Source: Terriglobia bacterium (GTDB taxonomy: Bacteria; Acidobacteriota; Terriglobia; Bryobacterales; UBA6623). From it: DNA of 64,000 bases. The notes beneath the pieces are model-generated. The model ran no database searches. It was not told the DNA's origin and was given only the letters and a program-made list of their open reading frames with translations. How positions within the stretch are numbered: the first letter of the stretch is position 1; the number at the start of each line of letters is the position of its first letter. The translations under genes were made by a program, and so were the position numbers. Shown here in pieces: positions 41,359-48,534 of this stretch. Where the stretch lies: positions 1 through 64,000 of the forward strand of contig VXRL01000092.1 of assembly GCA_009838515.1 (NCBI GenBank). Reading direction: 5' to 3'.

Positions 41359-42843
41359 GTGAGAGTCCTGATTGCCACACTGTTCGCCTTTGCCATGCCT
41401 CTGGCTGCTGACCAGCGGCTCGGCGTGATCGAGTTTCCCAACAGCGGAAGTGCAGAGGCGCAGGATCACTTCTTGACCGGTGTCCTGCTCATGCACAACT
41501 TTGAGTATGACGACGCGGCCGCCGCCTTCCAGCGGGCACACGAGACGGACCCGAGTTTCGGGATGGCCTACTGGGGCGAGGCTTTGTCGCACTACCGCCC
41601 GGTTTGGGGCCGCGAGGACTTGGCCAAGGGACGCGATGCGCTGGCCGGTGTTGCAAAGGCGAAGCGGCTGACGGAGCGAGAGCGCGGATACATCGACGCG
41701 GCCCGAATTGTGTTCGGAAAAGGCGAAAAGGAAGATCGCTGGCAGCAGTACTCCGATGCCATGGAGCAGCTGTATCGAGCACATCCAGATGACCGCGAGG
41801 CAGCTAGCTTCTATGCTGTGTCCCTGTTCGGAACGACAGGCAGGCAGCGGGACACCCGTACCTACATGCGGATCGCGTCGATTGCTGAGGACGTCTATCT
41901 CGCGAATCCGGACCACCCGGGCGCCCTGCACTACCTGATCCACTCCTTCGATGATCCAGTCCACGCCCCTCTGGGGCTGCGCTATGCCCGCCGCTACTCC
42001 AAGGTCGCCTCGTCGGCGCCGCACGCCCAACACATGCCGACCCACATCTTCTTGGCGCTCGGGATGTGGGAGGAGTGCGTTTCGTCGAACATTGACTCTT
42101 GGGAGTCGTCCGAGGCTCGGGTCAAGCGCTTGGGTCTTGACAGCGATGATAGGGGCTACCACGCGCTGTGGTGGATGCAATACGGCTACCTGCAGATGGG
42201 CCGCTTCGACGAAGCGCGCCAGCGGCTGGCCGTCATCGAGCACGACGCCAAGGTTTCGGGCACCCGACTGGCCCGCGGCCATCACGCCTACATGCGTTCG
42301 CAGTTCTTGATCGATACCGAGCAGTGGGACTTGGACTTGATGCCGGTCGATGCGGACGGCATCGATGCTAGGGGATGGGGCTCTAACGCCTTGGCGGAGG
42401 GGATGCGCGCTGTCAACACTGGTGACACAGCGGCCGCCGAGCGCTGGCTCGCCAGGCTACGCGACTATTCATCCGAGCACGCCGATCGCTCGCGCTCGCT
42501 GCCGATCGTGGTGCTGGAGCTCGAAGGTCTGCTATTGCTCAAGAAGAAGCCGAAGGCCGCCTTGGAAAAGCTCCGAGAGGCGGCTGCGATGGAAGAGAAG
42601 ACCGCATTTGGCTACGGCCCGCCGTTTCCCGCCAAGCCCGCCTTCGAGTTGCTCGGCGACGCGTTGCTCGGCTTGGACCGGCCCGGGGAAGCGGCCCAAG
42701 CGTATCGGTCCTCACTGGATCGCGCCCCGCGGCGGGCACTGTCCCTGAAGGGGTTGCGCAAAGCTGCTTTGGCAACTGGAGATAGCGCGACCGTCGCACG
42801 AATGGACGCCGAACTCAGGGGATACGGGGAAGGGAAGTCGTGA
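41359..42843 (+). CDS. exported tetratricopeptide-repeat protein
   Basis: Protein of 494 residues. Short signal peptide (VLIATLFAFAMPLAAD); start is GTG, 5'-flanked by two copies of CTAGGCT. TPR-type helices occur at ~35-70 (FLTGVLLMHNFEYDDAAAAF), ~270-300 and ~420-460 (FELLGDALLGLDRPGEAAQA). The family-typical FGMAYWGEALSH and HPGALHYLIHSFDDPVHAPL segments identify it as the soluble TPR group common in acidobacteria and proteobacteria. It presumably scaffolds protein interactions in the periplasm. No catalytic motif is known. It is followed after ~115 bases by the HicA gene on the opposite strand. Confidence 0.85.
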   Translation: MRVLIATLFAFAMPLAADQRLGVIEFPNSGSAEAQDHFLTGVLLMHNFEYDDAAAAFQRAHETDPSFGMAYWGEALSHYRPVWGREDLAKGRDALAGVAKAKRLTERERGYIDAARIVFGKGEKEDRWQQYSDAMEQLYRAHPDDREAASFYAVSLFGTTGRQRDTRTYMRIASIAEDVYLANPDHPGALHYLIHSFDDPVHAPLGLRYARRYSKVASSAPHAQHMPTHIFLALGMWEECVSSNIDSWESSEARVKRLGLDSDDRGYHALWWMQYGYLQMGRFDEARQRLAVIEHDAKVSGTRLARGHHAYMRSQFLIDTEQWDLDLMPVDADGIDARGWGSNALAEGMRAVNTGDTAAAERWLARLRDYSSEHADRSRSLPIVVLELEGLLLLKKKPKAALEKLREAAAMEEKTAFGYGPPFPAKPAFELLGDALLGLDRPGEAAQAYRSSLDRAPRRALSLKGLRKAALATGDSATVARMDAELRGYGEGKS

Positions 42844-42959
42844 CCGGGAAACTCGGTGACACGGCCGAGCCCGGAGGCGACTGTTCCGGCGATCGGCCGT
42901 GCGGGGCCCATCACCGACACACCGCGGACGGTGGAGCGGCTCACGGTAACTGATGACCG

Positions 42960-43187
42960 TTACCTCTGGCCCGCGAGTCTGAGAAACTCGTCTCGTGTCA
43001 AGCCGGCGTCGCGGATCAGCGCTCTCAAGAGACCGCGACCCAGCTCGCGGTGTTTCGGTACCGAGAGTCGCCGACCAGTTGGCCCGATCAGAATCATGTG
43101 ACTGCCCTCCGTCCGGTCGAGGGAGAATCCGATCCGCGCGACTATCTTCGTGAAGTCGTCTCCCGAGAGAACAGGGAGCCGTGCCAC
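42960..43187 (-). CDS. hicA: HicA-family mRNA interferase toxin
   Basis: Toxin of 75 residues with the double-stranded RNA-binding-like HicA fold. Key features: LSGDDFTKIVARIGF, then GSHMIL with the catalytic His, and a C-terminal SVPKHRELGRGLLRALIRDAGL with the conserved basic helix. It would cleave mRNA when free. The start is GTG, three bases after the HicB stop, so the order is antitoxin first, the reverse of classical hicAB. Low start-codon strength may keep toxin below antitoxin. Confidence 0.9.
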   Translation of the reverse strand: MARLPVLSGDDFTKIVARIGFSLDRTEGSHMILIGPTGRRLSVPKHRELGRGLLRALIRDAGLTRDEFLRLAGQR

Positions 43188-43190
43188 GGT

Positions 43191-43745
43191 CTATGCCCGC
43201 ACCTCGACGACCTGATACTCGGACGATGGGGGCAATGCGGCGCCGTGCTCTCGCAGACTCGCCACATAGCCTTTGATCGCTTCCCGGATGTTATCGAGCG
43301 CTTCTTTCCTCGTCCGTCCCTGACTGTGGCACCCGGGCAACGCCGGGCAACTCGCCACCTCCCAACCGTCTTCATCCGTCTGGAACACCACCAGCAGTCT
43401 GCGGACTTCGCCGTTGTCTTGGTTCGTGGCTCCGGGGTCGACAACCGAGGTGGGATCGGCATTCGCTCGATTCGAGGTTCCGGTGTCCCTAGGGGCAAGC
43501 GTTTGATCCTCGGAGATGTCGAAGCCGAGTCGCGTGAGGATCCGATGCGCGTCTTGTGCCGTGAAGCCGATTGATGGCAAGCCAGTGACTAGCCGAACGA
43601 CTTGTTTGATCGGGAAGCGCCGTCCGTGGACTTCGAGGAAGTACTTGTTCCGGCCATCGATCGCGGTGGGCGACACGCCCCGCGTAGCCCTGAGGATGTC
43701 GGCCGGCGTAATCGAGAGCGCCGCGCCACGGAGCACGAAGTTCAT
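43191..43745 (-). CDS. hicB: HicB-type antitoxin with an N-terminal accessory domain
   Basis: Protein of 184 residues. Residues ~105-175 are the partial-RNase-H HicB domain (LLVVFQTDEDGWEVASCPAL, GCHSQGRTRKEALDNIREAI). Residues 1-80 are extra: ITPADILRATRGV, then KYFLEVHGRRFPIKQVVRLV and FTAQDAHRILTRLGFDI. The pattern 'dGk.yP.K.v..la.g..f...ar..L..lGF' resembles the head domain seen at the N-terminus of ScoMcrA-like restriction proteins, an assignment from memory. The start at 43745 is set by GGAGG eight bases upstream; the open frame to 43895 lacks such a site. It precedes hicA and should neutralise it and possibly bind DNA. Confidence 0.85.
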   Translation of the reverse strand: MNFVLRGAALSITPADILRATRGVSPTAIDGRNKYFLEVHGRRFPIKQVVRLVTGLPSIGFTAQDAHRILTRLGFDISEDQTLAPRDTGTSNRANADPTSVVDPGATNQDNGEVRRLLVVFQTDEDGWEVASCPALPGCHSQGRTRKEALDNIREAIKGYVASLREHGAALPPSSEYQVVEVRA

Positions 43746-43942
43746 TTGGGCATCCTCCTTCTTTCCGTTACTTTCAACTATTGTGCCATGCGGCAACAGC
43801 CAACCTCGTCCTGTCCAGTTCGCTCCGTCGCCGCAGTAAGGACGGCAGCGACGGGGTACCATGCTTGAGCGATTCCGGCGCTTGGCGGGCTGCACGAACG
43901 GGGGCGCAAGCCTCCACGGCAGCGCTCTCTGAGGAAGCTAGC

Positions 43943-44467
43943 GTGAGGGAGTATTTCGAGTTCGTCAGCAGGACTTGGGTTCTCAGTGCCACGCTGGCAA
44001 CGGTACTGATTCTCGTTCTCTCGGTGTTCCCGGCTCTGCCCATCGGGGGTGAGATGCTCGACGTGAAAGCGGGATACACCTACCCGGAGGTTATCGCCGC
44101 GATGGAAAGCTACGGCGAGCAGGGGAGGCGGGTGTATGCATGGTCTAGCGGGATTCTGGACACATTGCTGCCGCTCGTCTATGTCAGCCTGCTGGCAGGA
44201 TTCCTCTACCGGTTCCGACCAACGGAACGGCTTTGGAAGCTAGCGTACTTGCCTCTGGCAGCGGGCGCGCTGGATCTTGGCGAGAATGGCCTGATTATCT
44301 TCATGCTGACTCGGTATCCGGACGTGTCTTCCCACGAGGCGGCAGCGGCGTCGTTCGTCACCGCGTCGAAAGGGTATGCGATATCCGGCTGCTTGGTGCT
44401 GGCGGCCGCGTCGGCATCCACTACGGCGGTTCGCGCTCTCCGGCAGAGAATTGGCCGGGCCTCGTAG
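43943..44467 (+). CDS. small integral membrane protein, hypothetical
   Basis: Protein of 174 residues with four predicted membrane helices: ~12-32 (TWVLSATLATVLILVLSVF), ~75-100 (ILDTLLPLVYVSLLAGFLY), ~108-130 (LAYLPLAAGALDLGENGLII) and ~145-165 (ISGCLVLAAASASTTAVRAL). No known family is recognised. GTG start at 43943 is supported by GAGGA seven bases upstream; the open frame begins at 43781 but its first part is not membrane-like. It is divergent from the HicBA operon across ~197 bases and convergent with the PQQ dehydrogenase gene. Confidence 0.75.
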   Translation: MREYFEFVSRTWVLSATLATVLILVLSVFPALPIGGEMLDVKAGYTYPEVIAAMESYGEQGRRVYAWSSGILDTLLPLVYVSLLAGFLYRFRPTERLWKLAYLPLAAGALDLGENGLIIFMLTRYPDVSSHEAAAASFVTASKGYAISGCLVLAAASASTTAVRALRQRIGRAS

Positions 44468-44624
44468 GCGTCTGCCGAGCGGGGCGTCCCCGGAGTCAAG
44501 AGGGCCATCCACTCGGTCTTGCGACCACTTCGCATCGGCAGTTCGTTCACCACCTCGATCGCAAGCGCCGCACGCGGCACTGTAGCGACCAGCTCTCCCG
44601 AGGGTCCTGGAGCTCCGGTGTCAG

Positions 44625-46646
44625 TCAAGGCAGCGCGAACGCCCAAAACCCCATTCCGGAAGCGATGGCGACAAACTGCCTGCCTCCGACCATGAACGTC
44701 ATCGGCGATGCCTTCCAGTCCTGATTGGCTTGGAAGTGCCACAGGGGCTCTCCGGTCTCGGCGTCAAGGGCGGCGAATGCGCCACTGTCCTCCCCGAAGA
44801 ACACCAACCCGCCGGTGGTGGAAAGGACGCCCGAATAGGTCGTTGAGGCCCCGGTCTGGGGGTAGTTCCAGACGGTCTCGCCAGTCTGAATGTCCAGCGC
44901 CCGAATATGGCGCCGGTTGGGAGACCCATCCGCGAGGCGGAACGTCCCACCCAGCCACGACTGCCCGCGCTGCCACGGCGTGTCGCCCTTGATATAGAGC
45001 ATGCAGGACTCGTGGACCATCATGTAGAACAGCTTGGTCACCGGACTGTAGGCCGACGCCCACCAGTTGGTAGCGCCGCGGATCGCCGGGCAGACCGCGC
45101 TGCCCTCCACCGTGGGGTCACTTCCCGGACGGACGATAGGGCGACCGTTTTCGTCCAAGCCCTCCGCCCAGGTCTGCTCGATAAATGGCTCGCCCAGCAA
45201 GAACTCTCCTGTGACTCGATCCAGAACGTATAGGAATCCGTTGCGGTTGGCCTGTACAAGCAGCTTGCGCGGCTCGCTTCGGAATTCCTCGTCAACCAGC
45301 AGCAATGGCTCTTGAGCGTCCCAATCGTGGGTGTCATGGGGAGTGAACTGGAAGTACCACAGCAGCTCCCCGGTCTCCGGTGTCAGGGCAAGCACAGAGT
45401 TTGTGTACAAGTTGTCGCCGGGCCTGCGGTCGCCGTTGAGATCCGGGCAGGGGTTGCCTGTCGGCCAATAGAGGATATTGAGCTCGGGATCGTAGCTGCC
45501 GGTCAGCCAAGTGGCCCCGCAGCCCTTCTCGAGCACCTCGGGATCGCCCCATGTCTCGGATCCCGGCTCGCCGGGCGCGGGGATGGTCCAGAAGCGCCAG
45601 GCCCGTTCTCCGGTGGCGGCATAGTAGGCGTCCAGAAAGCCCCGCAGGCCGGTGTCGCCCCCGGAGATCCCGAAGAACACCAACTCTCCGACTGCCAACG
45701 GTGCCGCGATCGCCCCATAGTGGTCATGGGAATCGGCCATCTCAACGTCCCAGACAAGCTCTCCTGTCCAGCGGTTTAGAGCGATGGCGTGGGCGTGGTC
45801 GGTCACGGTGAAGAGGAGGTCGCCGCGGATCGCCACCCCGCGGTTTAGGCCGATGGCAGCGTCTCCCACCAATCCGGGGTTGCGGGGCTGCTTGTACTCC
45901 CAGATCTGTCGGCCCGTCGCCGCGTCCAGAGCAAAAACTTGGTTCACGCCGGTGATATACATGACGCCATCGATCACGATCGGCGTGCCCTCGATCATGC
46001 GCTGACCGGGCACGGGGAAGAACCATTCGGCCGCCAGGCGGCTGACATTGCCACGATTGATCTGATCCAGCTGGCTATGGCGATTGGCCGCATTGTTGCC
46101 GTGATACGTCGGCCAATCGACGTTCGGCTCAACAGCTGCCGGCACGTATTTCTCACCGCTGCGTCGCAGGAGGTGAATCCGCCCATCGGAGGTGCGGATC
46201 TGAGCGTCGAATCCGCTTTGGTTGAGCAGCTCGCCGCGCAGCATTGTTCCATCGGCGAGTTCAAACTGCTCTTCTTGGCTGTCGCTCGGCGCGTCTTCGG
46301 CCGGTAGCAGCGTGGCGAGAAATCCGACCAGCTGGTCAATCTGCTCGTCTGGGAACGCGAACGCTGGCATGCCCTTGTCGGGAACTCCGACGCGCAGGAA
46401 CTGCGCTACTTCACTTGGTTCGCGGGCCCTGACGAACTCGAGGATGCTGGGCCCGCGATTGGTGCCCTTGCCGTCGCCCGCGTGGCACAGTACGCAGTTG
46501 TTGATGAAGACATCCGATCCAGTGCTGGTTGGCTGCTGACCGGCGGAACTGTGCCTAAGCGCGAGCAGGCAGAGGGCGATGAAGGCCACTCGCCGCAAGT
46601 CGCCGCAGATGGAGAACCGTTGGCTCGCAGTGACAGAGAGAGGCAT
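44625..46646 (-). CDS. cytochrome c - PQQ-dependent dehydrogenase (quinohemoprotein-like)
   Basis: Exported oxidoreductase of 673 residues. Signal/anchor VAFIALCLLAL, then a cytochrome c domain with CVLCH (51-55) and the distal Met region PDKGMPAF. From ~175 on it is an eight-bladed PQQ propeller: WPTYHGNNAANRHSQLDQIN, W-motifs such as LDAATGRQIWEY and LTPETGELLWYFQ, and the presumed active-site block FTPHDTHDWDAQEP with paired Asp. Related methanol/ethanol-type enzymes oxidise alcohols and pass electrons to cytochrome c; here the cytochrome is fused at the N-terminus rather than the C-terminus. AGGAGG lies 11 bases before the ATG. Substrate unknown. Confidence 0.88.
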   Translation of the reverse strand: MPLSVTASQRFSICGDLRRVAFIALCLLALRHSSAGQQPTSTGSDVFINNCVLCHAGDGKGTNRGPSILEFVRAREPSEVAQFLRVGVPDKGMPAFAFPDEQIDQLVGFLATLLPAEDAPSDSQEEQFELADGTMLRGELLNQSGFDAQIRTSDGRIHLLRRSGEKYVPAAVEPNVDWPTYHGNNAANRHSQLDQINRGNVSRLAAEWFFPVPGQRMIEGTPIVIDGVMYITGVNQVFALDAATGRQIWEYKQPRNPGLVGDAAIGLNRGVAIRGDLLFTVTDHAHAIALNRWTGELVWDVEMADSHDHYGAIAAPLAVGELVFFGISGGDTGLRGFLDAYYAATGERAWRFWTIPAPGEPGSETWGDPEVLEKGCGATWLTGSYDPELNILYWPTGNPCPDLNGDRRPGDNLYTNSVLALTPETGELLWYFQFTPHDTHDWDAQEPLLLVDEEFRSEPRKLLVQANRNGFLYVLDRVTGEFLLGEPFIEQTWAEGLDENGRPIVRPGSDPTVEGSAVCPAIRGATNWWASAYSPVTKLFYMMVHESCMLYIKGDTPWQRGQSWLGGTFRLADGSPNRRHIRALDIQTGETVWNYPQTGASTTYSGVLSTTGGLVFFGEDSGAFAALDAETGEPLWHFQANQDWKASPMTFMVGGRQFVAIASGMGFWAFALP

Positions 46647-46847
46647 GCGGGAGCGGTCCTCCTAGCATACGAACCGATTTCGGCCTTGCCTCGAGCCAGC
46701 CGCGCAGGGCGTCGTAGCACCGTGGCACTCGGCCCATGTCAAAGCCATCCGAAGACTCGGTCTATGCTCAGTCACGCACTGCACGTGCGGCACAAACACT
46801 ACACTGGGCGGAGACAGTGCCGGCGCCAGTCGCTGGCGTCGGGACGA

Positions 46848-48398
46848 ATGTCTCACGACACTGGGGATTCTGAAGTGGACGCCCGTTCACGCAGCTGTCG
46901 AATCGCGCTCGTCGCCGCGGGCATATTGGGCGCGGCGGGCGCTCTGTCCTGCAGTCCCGCCAGCCGCGACCGAGCCGAATCGGACATCTCGCCAAGCCGG
47001 CACCTTTTGCTCGATTCCCGCATTGTCGAGTCTGTGTCAAACGCCCGGCTGGGCATCGGCTCGGTCAGCAAGCACGCGCAGAATCCGCTGCTGCGCGAGG
47101 ACAAGCCGTGGGAGCCCCGATTCGACAACGTCTATGCCAATGTGATCTACGACGAGCAGGAAGAGGTCTACAAGTGTTGGTACAGCCCGTTCATCGTCGA
47201 CGAGCGGACGACATCCACCCCGATCGACGAGCGCACGCCAGAGCGTCACCGCTACATGTCGGTCACGCCGCGGTCCCGGGAAATGGGCGTCTGCTATGCG
47301 GTCTCCAAGGACGGCATTGAGTGGAGCAAGCCCGAACTGGGCTTGGTGGAATTCGATGGAAGCACCGCGAACAACATTGTCATGCGCGGCGAAGACATGC
47401 GCGGCATGTTCTATGGCCCGCACGGGGCCGGTGTTATCAAGGACATGCGGGAACCGGACCCAGCGCGCAGGTACAAGATGTTCTTTCGCGCGCAGGAGAT
47501 GGCCGTGGCGTTCTCGGCCGATGGCGTCCATTGGAGTGCGCCAGTCCTAGCTCCCCAGATCGAGGCACCCGGAGATACCCACAACATTGCGTTTTGGGAT
47601 CCGCGATTGAGCAAGTACGTCGGATTCACACGCTTGAAGTACGGTCGCCCCTCCGTGCGCCAGGTGGCCAGAACGGAATCAGCCGACTTCCTGAACTGGA
47701 CGAAGGCCGAGGTTGTCTTGGAGGGTGTGGACAGGCGACTGCAAACCCACGATATGGTCGTCTTCCCTGCGGCCGGTGTGTACATCGGCTTGCTCGGCAT
47801 GATGGAGTTCCCGGATGCTGACGACAATGCCAGCACCAAGCAGCACATCGAGTTGGCGTGGAGCCCGGACAGCAGGCAGTGGCATCGCATCGAGCCCGGA
47901 AGGGCATTCATCGATCACTCTGGCGCCATGGAGATCAAGTACGGCCGGACGCCATACGACTGGGGCAACCTCTTCGCTTCCGCACCGATCTTCCATTCGG
48001 ACGAGACACGGATCTACTACGGTTCGAGCGATTGGTATTTCTTCGATTGGAGGAAAGGCTACCTCGCCCTGGCCACAATGCGCCCCGATGGCTGGGCGGG
48101 ATATGAACCGATCGAGCGAACCGAGCAGGCGTCCGTCACAACGGTTCCGCTGCCCTGGGGCGGCAGAATGCTCAGGCTCACGGCGGATATCGGCCCGAAT
48201 GGATCTGTCATGGTGACAGCCCTTCACGCTTCGAGCTCTGCCGAGGCGGAAAGTGCGCCCATCCTCGAAACAGTCACCGATGGCGAGGTGCGGGGGTTAG
48301 GAGACTTGGCCGAGGAGATCGAGTCCGGCGAGTCGGTGAGGCTCCGGTTCGACCTGAGAGACGCTAAGCTCTACTCGTTTCGCTTCGCAGATGAGTGA
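46848..48398 (+). CDS. lipoprotein with five-bladed propeller (GH43/GH32-like)
   Basis: Protein of 516 residues with signal IALVAAGILGAAGALSC, lipobox ALSC (Cys35). The body has repeated motifs found in GH32/43/68-type propellers: YKCWYSPF, GVCYAVSKDGIEWSKPELGL, MAVAFSADGVHWSAPV, LAWSPDSRQWHRIEPG, and IYYGSSDWYFFDW. Related proteins in planctomycetes and acidobacteria are annotated as putative glycosidases. Catalytic acids cannot be assigned with confidence. Start at ATG 46848; upstream frame to 46482 overlaps the dehydrogenase gene on the other strand and is not coding. It ends ~135 bases before the next PSD1 gene and may act with it. Confidence 0.8.
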   Translation: MSHDTGDSEVDARSRSCRIALVAAGILGAAGALSCSPASRDRAESDISPSRHLLLDSRIVESVSNARLGIGSVSKHAQNPLLREDKPWEPRFDNVYANVIYDEQEEVYKCWYSPFIVDERTTSTPIDERTPERHRYMSVTPRSREMGVCYAVSKDGIEWSKPELGLVEFDGSTANNIVMRGEDMRGMFYGPHGAGVIKDMREPDPARRYKMFFRAQEMAVAFSADGVHWSAPVLAPQIEAPGDTHNIAFWDPRLSKYVGFTRLKYGRPSVRQVARTESADFLNWTKAEVVLEGVDRRLQTHDMVVFPAAGVYIGLLGMMEFPDADDNASTKQHIELAWSPDSRQWHRIEPGRAFIDHSGAMEIKYGRTPYDWGNLFASAPIFHSDETRIYYGSSDWYFFDWRKGYLALATMRPDGWAGYEPIERTEQASVTTVPLPWGGRMLRLTADIGPNGSVMVTALHASSSAEAESAPILETVTDGEVRGLGDLAEEIESGESVRLRFDLRDAKLYSFRFADE

Positions 48399-48534
48399 TT
48401 CGAACGATGCTCCTGCGGGCATCGCCTCGGGACTCGCGCCTGCGCGCGTCTTGAAAGTCGCCAGCGCACAGGCTAAGATGGAGTCGCACGAGTCGTCTCC
48501 GGTTACGGGCATCCGGGACGAGTGATGTTGGGCT

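Noticed and set aside
46482-46847. N-terminal extension of the propeller lipoprotein
   Set aside because: It would overlap the PQQ dehydrogenase gene on the other strand and precede a clear lipoprotein signal peptide, so the ATG at 46848 is used.
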